DNA of 64,000 nucleotides. Origin: Paraburkholderia domus (GTDB lineage Bacteria; Pseudomonadota; Gammaproteobacteria; Burkholderiales; Burkholderiaceae). Below the pieces are notes generated by a model. It saw nothing but the letters and a program-made list of their open reading frames with translations. It did no database searches and was not told the DNA's origin. Location of the stretch: assembly GCF_905220705.1 (NCBI RefSeq), contig NZ_CAJNAT010000010.1, forward strand, positions 62,001 to 126,000. The letters are read 5' to 3'. The position numbers and the translations under genes are program-made. Every line of letters starts with the position of its first letter. The first letter of the stretch is position 1. Shown here one piece after another: positions 7,647-15,593 of this stretch.

Positions 7647-9647
7647 ATGAAAGCGGTGTCCGCGCGCCGTGACCCCGCGCCGTCGGCCGACGAAGCTCGC
7701 GCCGACGGCGCGTCGCCTTATGCCACAATATCCGATCCTCACCGATCGGGAATTGCCAACGTGACGCGCCGCCTGCTGATCCTCTTCGCGCTCGTCGCCG
7801 GGTTCGTGGTGGCGTGCGGGCTCACGTACAGCATTGCGTGGCAAAGCGGGATCGACAACTTGCGGCGCAACGCCGCGGTGCGCGTCGATCGCACGACCAG
7901 CGCGCTGAAAAGCACGCTTGAGCGCTACGAATCGCTGCCTTATCTGCTGGCCGAACATCCCATCGTGCAAGACGTGCTGGTCAATCCCAGTCCAGCCAAC
8001 GTCGAACGGGCCAATCTCTATCTCGAAGACCTCAACCGCCACGCGCGGGCAACGGTCACCTACATCATTCCCCTCGACGGCTATTGCGTCGCCGCGAGCA
8101 ACTGGCACGGGCCGGGCAGCTTCATCGGCGCGGGCTATCAATTCCGGCCGTATTTTCTCGACGCGGTGAAGGGCGGCGTGGGCCGCTTCTTCGGCATCGG
8201 CACGATTTCGCAGGCGCCGGGTTACTACATCTCGCAGCCCGTGCGACGAGACGGCAAGATCGTCGGCGTGGCGGTCGTCAAACTCGATCTCGAATGGTTT
8301 CAGGGCGTCGATGCGTCCGAGCCTCTGGTTGTCACCGACGACCACGGCGTGATCTTTCTGTCGTCGATGCCGGCGTGGAAATATCACACGATCCGGCCGC
8401 TGTCGGGGCAAGTCGCCGACTCGATCTACCAGGCGCGCCAGTACGCACAACAACCGATCGCACCGCTGCCGGTCACGATCGAGCGCACGCTCGAGGGCAA
8501 CGCGCAGATCGTGCGCATCGGCGGGGGCCGCTATGCGCCGCGCTATCTCGCCTCGCGACGCGGCATGGGCGAACCGGACTGGCATCTGATTACGATGTCG
8601 CCCGTCAATCCGGTCGATGCCGACGCGCGCAACGCGACCATCGTTACCGGCTTCGGATACGTGTCGCTGGTGTTGCTCGCGTTTTACTGGAGAATGCGCC
8701 GCGCACGCGTGCGCGAAGTGATGCGCAGCCGTTCTCTGCTGCAAAAGGCCTACGCTGAATTGAACCAGCGAGTGGCTGAGCGCACCGCGGATCTCTCGCA
8801 GGCGAATGAACAGTTGCAGAAGGAAGTCGCCGAGCGTACGCGCGCCGAACAGGAACTACGCGCCGCGCACGATGAGCTGATTCAGGCAAGCAAACTCGCT
8901 GCACTCGGTCAGATGGCAGCCGGCATTACGCATGAATTGAATCAACCGCTCGCGGCGTTGCGCGGCTTCTCAGACAACACACGGGTGCTGCTTGAACGCG
9001 GCGATCAGGCGTCGGCGCGTGAAAATCTCGAAGCGATCGCGGCGCTCACCGAGCGCATGGGCAAGATTACCAATCAGCTGAAGCTGTTCGTCGGACGCGC
9101 GCGGCCGCGCAGTGCGCGCGCCCCGATCATGCGAGCATTGCGCAACGTCATCGCGCTGCTGCAAAAGCGTTTGCAAGGCGTCGAAGTCGAATTCGTTTTG
9201 TTCGACGCCGACACCGGCGCGCGCAAGCCGCTGAATCTCGCAGACGACCACCCCGAACTGATTGCCCATTACGACGATCTGCGGCTCGAACAGGTGTTGA
9301 TCAATCTGCTCGGTAACGCGCTCGACGCAACGGTGGGGATGACGCCGCCGCGCATTTCGATCGAGATCGAAACCGCGGAGTCGAGTTTGTCATTCGCTGT
9401 GCGCGACAACGGTCCAGGCATTCCCGACGACGTGTTGCCGCGTCTGTTCGAGCCGTTCTTCACGACGAAGGAAATGGGGCAAGGGCTGGGGCTCGGCCTT
9501 GCGATTTCATCGTCGATTGCACGTGATTGCGGCGGCACACTGGTGGCGCGCAACGCACCGGACGGCGGTGCATTATTCGTGTTGACGCTGCGCCGCGCGC
9601 GCGTGCAGACGAGTCACACATCGGACCCGCTCACCACGGGTTCCTGA
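7647..9647 (+). CDS. dctB: C4-dicarboxylate sensor histidine kinase DctB
   Basis: Membrane sensor that phosphorylates DctD when dicarboxylates are present. Order of parts in 666 residues: transmembrane helix about 41-63; periplasmic double-Cache region to about 330; second transmembrane helix about 331-349; coiled coil 365-410; dimerisation and phosphoacceptor domain with His429 in GITHELNQPLAALRG; and an ATPase domain with LINLLGNALDAT, VRDNGPGIPD and GLGLGLAISSSIA. The first 38 residues are polar and a GTG at 7761 starts directly before the first helix, so the true start may be there. It lies 56 bases after dctA and 16 before dctD. Confidence 0.93.
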   Translation: MKAVSARRDPAPSADEARADGASPYATISDPHRSGIANVTRRLLILFALVAGFVVACGLTYSIAWQSGIDNLRRNAAVRVDRTTSALKSTLERYESLPYLLAEHPIVQDVLVNPSPANVERANLYLEDLNRHARATVTYIIPLDGYCVAASNWHGPGSFIGAGYQFRPYFLDAVKGGVGRFFGIGTISQAPGYYISQPVRRDGKIVGVAVVKLDLEWFQGVDASEPLVVTDDHGVIFLSSMPAWKYHTIRPLSGQVADSIYQARQYAQQPIAPLPVTIERTLEGNAQIVRIGGGRYAPRYLASRRGMGEPDWHLITMSPVNPVDADARNATIVTGFGYVSLVLLAFYWRMRRARVREVMRSRSLLQKAYAELNQRVAERTADLSQANEQLQKEVAERTRAEQELRAAHDELIQASKLAALGQMAAGITHELNQPLAALRGFSDNTRVLLERGDQASARENLEAIAALTERMGKITNQLKLFVGRARPRSARAPIMRALRNVIALLQKRLQGVEVEFVLFDADTGARKPLNLADDHPELIAHYDDLRLEQVLINLLGNALDATVGMTPPRISIEIETAESSLSFAVRDNGPGIPDDVLPRLFEPFFTTKEMGQGLGLGLAISSSIARDCGGTLVARNAPDGGALFVLTLRRARVQTSHTSDPLTTGS

Positions 9648-9663
9648 ATCAAACGAGAACGAC

Positions 9664-11016
9664 ATGCTGAACCACGGCTTGCAAGTGCTGTATATCGAAG
9701 ACGACGAACTGGTACGGCGCGCCAGTGTGCAGAGTCTGCAACTGGCGGGCTTCGACGTGATCGGCCATGCCTCGGCGGAATCCGCGGCGAAGATGATCAG
9801 CGCGGATTTCTCTGGTGTGATCGTTAGCGATATTCGCTTGCCTGGCGTGAGCGGTCTCGAACTGCTCGCGCAGTGCCACGAACGCGCGCCCGACGTGCCG
9901 GTGATTCTGGTCACCGGTCATGGCGACATTTCGATGGCGGTGCAGGCCATGCGTGATGGTGCGTATGACTTTATCGAAAAGCCGTTCGCATCCGAACGTC
10001 TGATCGAAACCGTGCGGCGTGCCCTGGAGCGCCGCAAGCTCGTGCTGGAGAACCTCGCGTTGCGCCGTGAACTGGCCGGGCAGAACACGGTGGCGCCGCG
10101 CATCATAGGCCGTAGTCCGGCGATCGAGCAGGTGCGGCGGCTGATCGCGAATATCGCGCCGACCGACGCGTCGGTGCTGATCAACGGCGACACGGGGGCG
10201 GGCAAGGAGTTGATCGCGCGCAGTCTGCATGAACTGTCGCCGCGGCGTGACAAGCCGTTTATCGCGGTGAATTGCGGCGCGCTACCGGAGCCGATGTTCG
10301 AGTCGGAAATGTTCGGCTACGAACCTGGCGCATTCACCGGCGCGGCAAAACGCCGGGTCGGCAAGCTTGAACATGCTTCGGGCGGCACGCTGTTCCTCGA
10401 CGAAATCGAGAGCATGCCGCTCGCCTTGCAGGTCAAGCTGCTGCGCGTTCTGCAGGACGGCGTGCTGGAGCGGCTGGGCTCGAATCAGCCGATCCGCGTG
10501 AATTGCCGCGTGGTGGCCGCTGCAAAGGGCGACATGGCAGAGCATGTCGCGGACGGCTCGTTCCGTCGCGATTTGCTGTACCGGCTCAACGTGGTGACGA
10601 TTGCGCTGCCGCCGCTGGGCGAGCGTCGCGAAGACATCGTGCCGCTCTTCGAGCATTTCCTGCTGGATGCGGCGGTGCGTTATCAGCGCCCCGCGCCAAT
10701 TCTCACCGACCGGCAGCGTGCCAGCCTGATGCAGCGCGAATGGCCAGGAAATGTGCGCGAGCTGCGCAATGCTGCCGACCGCTTCGTGCTCGGAGTCGCC
10801 GACGATCCGGTCATGTCTTTCGCCGACGAGGGCGCCGCGACGCAACCGTTGAAGGAGCGTATCGAGCAATTTGAGCGAGCGGTGATCGCGGAGGCGTTGG
10901 AGCAGGCCGGCGGTGTGGTCGCGGCCGCGGCAGACAAGCTGCAGCTTGGAAAAGCGACGCTCTACGAGAAGATCAAGCGATATGGCCTTGCGGCCAAAGG
11001 GGAGGGGGAGCGGTGA
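9664..11016 (+). CDS. dctD: C4-dicarboxylate response regulator DctD, sigma-54 activator
   Basis: NtrC-class activator for sigma-54 promoters. The receiver domain (about 1-120) has the acidic pair E12-D13-D14 and phosphoacceptor Asp56 in IVSDIRLPG. The AAA+ domain (about 148-385) has Walker A GDTGAGKE (175-182), the sigma-54 contact loop GAFTGA (222-227) and Walker B GGTLFLDEIE. A Fis-type helix-turn-helix ends the protein (AAADKLQLGKATLYEKIKRY). Predicted partner is DctB, and the predicted target is the sigma-54 promoter of dctA. Confidence 0.95.
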   Translation: MLNHGLQVLYIEDDELVRRASVQSLQLAGFDVIGHASAESAAKMISADFSGVIVSDIRLPGVSGLELLAQCHERAPDVPVILVTGHGDISMAVQAMRDGAYDFIEKPFASERLIETVRRALERRKLVLENLALRRELAGQNTVAPRIIGRSPAIEQVRRLIANIAPTDASVLINGDTGAGKELIARSLHELSPRRDKPFIAVNCGALPEPMFESEMFGYEPGAFTGAAKRRVGKLEHASGGTLFLDEIESMPLALQVKLLRVLQDGVLERLGSNQPIRVNCRVVAAAKGDMAEHVADGSFRRDLLYRLNVVTIALPPLGERREDIVPLFEHFLLDAAVRYQRPAPILTDRQRASLMQREWPGNVRELRNAADRFVLGVADDPVMSFADEGAATQPLKERIEQFERAVIAEALEQAGGVVAAAADKLQLGKATLYEKIKRYGLAAKGEGER

Positions 11017-11107
11017 GGATTTGGAGCGCCGGCGGCGAGGTGCGACGCCGACGCGTTTGAATCAGGTTGACTCAGTTTGGATCACGAAGCGCGATCGCGC
11101 TCGGTCA

Positions 11108-11638
11108 TCAGGCCGCGTTCAGCGCTTTTTCCAGCAGCTGGTCGAGTTCCGCGAATTGCGGCTCGCCGACGTAGCGCTTCAGAATCTTGCCGTCCTTGTC
11201 GACCAGGAACGTGGTCGGCGTGAGCTGGACGTTGCCGAACTGCTTGGCGGCCGAACCGTCGTCCATCGCTACCTTGAACGGCAACTGGCGCGTTTGTGTG
11301 TAGTTGGCCACGTACATCGGCGCGTCGTAGTTCATCGCGACGGCGACGAATTCGAGCCCTCTGCCCTTGAAGCGGTTGTAGGTCTGGACCATCTGCGGCA
11401 TTTCTTTCATGCAGGTGTCGCAGCTGGTCGCCCAGAAGTTGATCAGGTAGACCTTGCCTTTCAGGTCGGCGGTCGAAACTTTCTGGCCCGAGAGCAACGT
11501 GAAGGTCGCATCGGGCACGCGCTGCTGACCGGCGAACGCGAAATAGCCGGCAATCGCAATCGCGATGGCCACGACGGCGATGATGATGTAGCGAATCGGA
11601 TTCGCGCGCCGTGCGGCGGTGGACGGGGTGGAGCTCAT
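11108..11638 (-). CDS. Membrane-anchored TlpA/ResA-type thioredoxin-fold protein
   Basis: A 176-residue protein with one N-terminal transmembrane helix (IRYIIIAVVAIAIAIAGYFAFA, about 16-36, quoted only as a landmark) and a periplasmic redoxin domain. The redox pair is Cys73/Cys76 in NFWATSCDTCMKEMP, and the cis-Pro region is LTPTTFLVDKDG. Such proteins reduce disulfides in the periplasm, often for cytochrome c or CuA assembly; no target can be assigned here. It converges with dctD and diverges from the next gene. Confidence 0.88.
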   Translation of the reverse strand: MSSTPSTAARRANPIRYIIIAVVAIAIAIAGYFAFAGQQRVPDATFTLLSGQKVSTADLKGKVYLINFWATSCDTCMKEMPQMVQTYNRFKGRGLEFVAVAMNYDAPMYVANYTQTRQLPFKVAMDDGSAAKQFGNVQLTPTTFLVDKDGKILKRYVGEPQFAELDQLLEKALNAA

Positions 11639-11811
11639 GAACGGAACCTCGAGAGTCGCGCGGACCGCGCGGGACAGTGCGTTGGTTTGGATTGTTAAAT
11701 CCGGTGCTGCTTGGCGTCGCTATTGTAGCCCCATTCCGGCTGCACGGCAGAGAGCGGCCCGGGAGGGGATAATGGAACTTTACGTTCTTGTCAGCCCGAT
11801 CTTCTGTCCCC

Positions 11812-12489
11812 ATGTTCCGTACCGCTTTTCGCTTCCTCGCCCGAATCTCGATAATCCCGTTTGGCCGTCCTGTCAGCCCAGTTAGCCGCCTCTCACGTTT
11901 CTTCCTGGCCGCCGGCCACCCGGCCGGCACCGCTTCGCGCTTACAGCGGGCACGCGCGGCACTTGGCACGATCGCTTGTGCGCTGGCGTTGGGCAGTGCC
12001 TTGGCAGCGTGTTCGCCGACCTTCGATTGGCGCACCATCATGAATAACGACAACGGCTACACCGTCGACCTGCCGGCCAAGCCGGGCAACGATCAGCGCG
12101 CAGTCCAGATCGACGGCAAGCCGATGCAGATGGCGATGCAGACAGCCGAAGCCGGCGACGCCGTGTTCGCGGTCGGCACGGTGATGCTGCCGAACGACGA
12201 CGCAGCGACGCAGCGCGCCGCCCTCGAATTCCTGCGCACCGGTCTCGCCCGCAATGTTGGCGCCGCGCCGGACGCGCATGCGGTGCAAATTCCGCTCGCC
12301 GCCGGTGGTCAGGTGCTGGGTCTGGAAATGAAGCTGACGGGTGAGGCCGGTTCGCAACACGAAACGCGGACTGTCTATGCGCGGCTGGTTGCTCACGGCC
12401 GGCATGTGTATCAGGCGGCCATCATCGCTTCCAAGCCCCTGCAGCAGGAGCAGGTCGATCAGTTTTTCTCGTCGTTTCAACTGTATTGA
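11812..12489 (+). CDS. Putative lipoprotein, function unknown
   Basis: I do not recognise the family. The reading frame is open from a TTG at 11788; ATG 11812 is preferred because a GATAAT -10-like box at 11768-11773 would start transcription close to it. A hydrophobic stretch ending LGSALAAC gives a lipoprotein box, with the Cys near residue 68; this leaves a long basic N-terminus, so the real start could be further in. The rest (about 155 residues) is soluble, beginning SPTFDWRTIMNNDNGYTVDLPAKPG, and could sit on the inner face of an outer or inner membrane. Divergent from the TlpA-like gene and convergent with comM. Confidence 0.65.
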   Translation: MFRTAFRFLARISIIPFGRPVSPVSRLSRFFLAAGHPAGTASRLQRARAALGTIACALALGSALAACSPTFDWRTIMNNDNGYTVDLPAKPGNDQRAVQIDGKPMQMAMQTAEAGDAVFAVGTVMLPNDDAATQRAALEFLRTGLARNVGAAPDAHAVQIPLAAGGQVLGLEMKLTGEAGSQHETRTVYARLVAHGRHVYQAAIIASKPLQQEQVDQFFSSFQLY

Positions 12490-12821
12490 GAGCCGTGGTT
12501 TTGTGCGATCCGGCGCGCGATGGATTGCTGGGTACAGTGAAAGTTCCTTCGCAGCATCGCGCGCTAATTCCCGGTTTACGTTGAAGTTTTTCCGTTACCC
12601 ACAGGTGCTGTGGATAACTCTGTTGAGAACTTCGCTTTTTTTGCCGTAGATGCCCATCCCGTGCGCATTCTGTCAGGTGGAGTCCGCTCAGGACAGTCGA
12701 AAAAATCCAATTGAATCAATGTCTTTTGGATGCATGCTTCCGTGTGCCTTTCAGATGTTTCAAAATCTGTCTGGAACGCGCACGTGTGCATAAGTCAAGT
12801 CTTGACAGCGGATTTTTCGCC
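12490..12821. other. Convergent intergenic region with two DnaA-box sequences
   Basis: No gene is apparent in 332 bp. The region is noticeably more AT-rich than its surroundings. It contains facing DnaA-box-like sequences (12595-12617), a T-run at 12637-12643 and a small palindrome GTCAAG-T-CTTGAC near 12795-12807. No convincing rho-independent terminator for either flanking gene was found. Confidence 0.5.
12595..12617. promoter_or_regulatory. Pair of facing DnaA boxes
   Basis: TTACCCACA at 12595-12603 (one mismatch to TTATCCACA) faces TGTGGATAA at 12609-12617 (exact match on the minus strand), with five bases between them. Confidence 0.45.
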
Positions 12822-14435
12822 TTATACCGACCCCAAAGCCCGCCGATATTGAATGGCTTCGCCGATCTGCGCGGCGCTCGGCATGGCGGAGCCGGCCAGA
12901 TCGGCGATGGTCCGCGCCACCTTCAGGACCCTGTAGTAAGCACGCGCTGACCAGCCGAAGCGCTCACTGGCCTGGCGCAGCAAAGCTTCACCCGCCGAGT
13001 CGAGGTGGCAGACCTCGTCCACTTCCCGTCCGCCCAGCTCCCGATTGGTTTTGCCTTGCCTCGCCAGTTGCCGCTCGCGGGCGGCATTCACCCGAAGCGC
13101 GATCGAGGCGCTGGATTCACCTGCGCTGGTGGAACGTGCCGACAACTCCGCTGGCGTGAGCGCAGGAATCTCGATCTGGATGTCGATCCGGTCGAGCAGT
13201 GGCCCGGACAGTTTGCGGAGGTAGCGCGCCGCGATTTCCGGCGTGCAGCGGCAGCGGCCGTTGGGGTCGCCTCGCCAACCACATGGACAAGGGTTCATTG
13301 CGGCGATCAACTGACAGGCTGCCGGAAAATCCGCTTGCAAGGCGGCACGCGAGATGGTGATGCGACCGGCCTCGAGCGGTTCGCGCAGGGTTTCCAGCAC
13401 ATGGCGGTCGAATTCCGGCAGTTCATCCAGAAACAGCACACCAAGATGCGCCAGGGTGATCTCGCCGGGTTGCGGCGGATTGCGCCCGCCGACCAGCGCC
13501 GGTGCGCTCGACGAATGATGCGGCGCCCGAAACGGCCGTTGCCGCCATTGCGAAGGTGAGAAGCCAGCGCGGCTGGCGGACAGCAAGGCTGCCGAGCTGA
13601 GTGCTTCGTCGTCGGTCATGGGTGGGAGCAGGCTCGGCAGGCGAGCCGCGAGCATCGATTTGCCCGCGCCAGGCGGCCCGACCAGCAAGACGTGATGGCC
13701 GCCGGCCGCGGCGACCTCCAGGGCTCGGCGCGCGCCGCGCTGGCCGATCACGTCGGTCATGTCAGGAACGGCGGCGGGTGCGGTTTCGCTGAGGTCGGGT
13801 GCCGCAACAGGGTAGAGCCGGGCGTCGGGCGCTCCGGCCAGATGTGCGCACAGCGATGGCAGATCGGTCGCACCGTAGACCTCGACACCGGGCACGAGCG
13901 CCGCTTCGGCCGCGCTTGCGGCGGGCAGATAGAGCTGCGGAGTGGTTTGAGCGAACGTCTCGGGCGTCGCCGGTTCGGCTGAAGTGATATGAGTAGACGA
14001 CGAAGCAGACACGCCGCCCGGTGCGCCATGAGAAGCGCCGCTGCGAGCTGTCCCGCACGCCATCGCGAAAGCCCCTCGCATCGGCCGCAGCGCGCCGGTC
14101 AGTGACAGTTCACCGGCGAATTCACGGTGTAGAAGGGATTCGGCCGGAATTTGCCCGCTCGCCGCCAGAATGCCTAAAGCGATCGGCAGATCGAAACGGC
14201 CGGACTCCTTGGGCAAATCGGCTGGCGCGAGATTGACGGTAATGCGCCGCACGGGGAAATCGAAGCTGCAGTTCTGCAGCGCCGCGCGCACGCGCTCGCG
14301 GCTTTCGCGCACTTCCAGATCGGGAAGGCCAACGATCGAAAAAGAGGGTAAACCGTTCGCGAGGTGAACCTCGACGGTTACTTCGGGCGCGCGGCCAGAG
14401 GCCGGCGCGCGACTGCGCACCACGGCAAGCGACAT
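12822..14435 (-). CDS. comM: ComM/YifB-type AAA+ ATPase (Mg chelatase-like)
   Basis: Cytoplasmic hexameric helicase-like ATPase; in naturally transformable bacteria ComM drives branch migration during integration of incoming DNA. The ATG at 14435 (MSLAVVRSRA) follows GGGAGA; the open frame reaches 12 codons further without support. In 537 residues: N-terminal ChlI/Lon-like domain (NGLPSFSIVGLPDLEVRES, LPKESGRFDLPIALGIL), Walker A LLVGPPGAGKSMLA, Walker B GVLFLDELPEF, sensor region FPAACQLIAAMNPCPCG with the zinc-type cysteines CPCGWRGDPNGRCRC, and a C-terminal Mg-chelatase lid (SERFGWSARAYYRVLKVART). It lies downstream of ubiK in the same direction. Confidence 0.93.
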   Translation of the reverse strand: MSLAVVRSRAPASGRAPEVTVEVHLANGLPSFSIVGLPDLEVRESRERVRAALQNCSFDFPVRRITVNLAPADLPKESGRFDLPIALGILAASGQIPAESLLHREFAGELSLTGALRPMRGAFAMACGTARSGASHGAPGGVSASSSTHITSAEPATPETFAQTTPQLYLPAASAAEAALVPGVEVYGATDLPSLCAHLAGAPDARLYPVAAPDLSETAPAAVPDMTDVIGQRGARRALEVAAAGGHHVLLVGPPGAGKSMLAARLPSLLPPMTDDEALSSAALLSASRAGFSPSQWRQRPFRAPHHSSSAPALVGGRNPPQPGEITLAHLGVLFLDELPEFDRHVLETLREPLEAGRITISRAALQADFPAACQLIAAMNPCPCGWRGDPNGRCRCTPEIAARYLRKLSGPLLDRIDIQIEIPALTPAELSARSTSAGESSASIALRVNAARERQLARQGKTNRELGGREVDEVCHLDSAGEALLRQASERFGWSARAYYRVLKVARTIADLAGSAMPSAAQIGEAIQYRRALGSV

Positions 14436-14555
14436 GTTTTCTCCCGTCGGACGGCGCGCCGAAGCGCGCACGAGTCCCCTAAAACGCTGATGACGTCACG
14501 GCTTGCTTGCCAGTGATGCGCAGCACTGCGCAGCTAACGCGCTGCGCGCAAAGTC

Positions 14556-14813
14556 TTAGGACGTTTGGGTCGTGACCGGCAGCTTCTGCTCCAGTTCGGC
14601 AACGCGGCGCTCCAGTTCTTCGAGGCGCGCACGGGTGCGCACCAGTACCTGGGTCTGCGTATCGAATTCTTCACGCGTGACCAGGTCGAGCTTGGAAAAG
14701 CCCTGCGACAGCATGGCTTTCACATTGCGTTCGACATCTTTGGCCGGCGAGTTCTTGAACAGATCGCTCATGCGGGCCTGGAAATCGTTAAAGACATCGT
14801 TCGGTTGTTTCAT
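14556..14813 (-). CDS. ubiK: Ubiquinone biosynthesis accessory factor UbiK (BMFP/YqiC family)
   Basis: An 85-residue helical protein: MKQPNDVFNDFQARMSDLF start, and a C-terminal coiled coil (RTRARLEELERRVAELEQKL). In E. coli the homologue binds UbiJ and supports the aerobic Ubi complex. ATG 14813 has AAGGGAA a few bases upstream; a longer frame from 14834 is less likely. It is divergent from glnK, with a 398-bp gap between them. Confidence 0.88.
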   Translation of the reverse strand: MKQPNDVFNDFQARMSDLFKNSPAKDVERNVKAMLSQGFSKLDLVTREEFDTQTQVLVRTRARLEELERRVAELEQKLPVTTQTS

Positions 14814-15075
14814 GGTGTTCCCTTTGGTGCACAAAAAATGTGCATGTTTCGTTGCGTCTGTGCTTTGTCACGTTGAATGGGCCGTCTTGGTGCATGACCG
14901 GTTGACTGCCGCTGCCGCATGAGCCCGTTTGGTGCGCGCTCAAACGTTAAAAGCCTTCGAACACTCTAGCAACGATCCATGCGCCGCGCCAGCATGCCCC
15001 GCCAACGTTGGCTATCCGGCCAGGGCCGCTTGCGCCCCTTTTGCAGCGTGCCCGGAGGCGAAGTCTGACACAACA

Positions 15076-15091
15076 TGGCACGCGAGTTGCT
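15076..15091 (+). promoter_or_regulatory. Sigma-54 promoter of glnK-amtB
   Basis: TGGCACGCGAGTTGCT fits the TGGCACG-N4-TTGCW consensus exactly. Transcription would begin near 15103, giving a leader of about 110 nt. Nitrogen-limited, NtrC-dependent expression is the usual control of glnK-amtB and is inferred here. Confidence 0.88.
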
Positions 15092-15173
15092 GTTACTGCC
15101 CGGCGCGCACTGCCGGCACCTTTTTATCGGGAGTGGGACGAGACCACGCGGGCGGGTTACGGGTACGCAAACA

Positions 15174-15196
15174 GGTTACGCAACGGGTTACGCAAC
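15174..15196 (+). repeat. Direct repeats in glnK leader
   Basis: GGTTACGCAAC occurs twice (15174-15184 and 15186-15196), one base apart, and a degenerate copy (GGTTACGGGTACGCAA) starts at 15155. They end only a few bases before the ribosome site. Role unknown. Confidence 0.6.
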
Positions 15197-15211
15197 TAAG
15201 AGAGGGATGTC

Positions 15212-15550
15212 ATGAAACTCATTACCGCAATCATCAAGCCGTTCAAGCTCGATGAGGCGCGCGAAGCCTTGTCGGCCATCGGCGTCTCAGGCATCACGGT
15301 GACAGAAGTCAAAGGCTTCGGTCGTCAGAAGGGCCATACGGAACTGTATCGGGGCGCTGAATACGTCGTCGATTTCCTGCCGAAGGTGAAGATCGAGGCC
15401 GCGGTCTCGGACGACATCGTCGATCAGGCGATCGAGGCGCTCGAACGCGCGGCACGCACCGGCAAGATCGGCGACGGCAAGATTTTCGTCACCCCGATCG
15501 AACAAGTGATTCGGATTCGCACCGGGGAGACCGGCGCGGACGCTCTGTAA
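15212..15550 (+). CDS. glnK: Nitrogen regulatory PII protein
   Basis: Trimeric cytosolic signal protein that senses 2-oxoglutarate, ATP/ADP and glutamine (through uridylylation) and gates the ammonium channel. At 112 residues it is full length: MKLITAIIKPFKLDEAREAL start, T-loop KGFGRQKGHTELYRGAEY with the uridylylation site Tyr51, and the C-terminal RTGKIGDGKIFVTPIEQVIRIRTGE. It is followed 43 bases later by amtB, the standard pairing, so GlnK is the appropriate name rather than GlnB. Confidence 0.93.
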   Translation: MKLITAIIKPFKLDEAREALSAIGVSGITVTEVKGFGRQKGHTELYRGAEYVVDFLPKVKIEAAVSDDIVDQAIEALERAARTGKIGDGKIFVTPIEQVIRIRTGETGADAL

Positions 15551-15593
15551 TACCAAAAGATAGCGACACAGATAGCGACAAGAGGAAACGAAG

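Larger units (their letters stand above)
14814..15211. other. ubiK-glnK divergent regulatory region
   Basis: A 398-bp gap without a gene. It contains three GGTGC-type half-sites (TTTGGTGCAC at 14823, CTTGGTGCAT at 14886, and a near-palindrome GTTTG...CAAAC from 14927) that could be NtrC half-sites, a sigma-54 promoter at 15076 and short direct repeats before the glnK ribosome site. Confidence 0.55.

Noticed and set aside
15155..15196. Short repeats considered as a CRISPR fragment.
   Set aside because: Repeats are 11 bases with a one-base gap and no spacers or cas genes.
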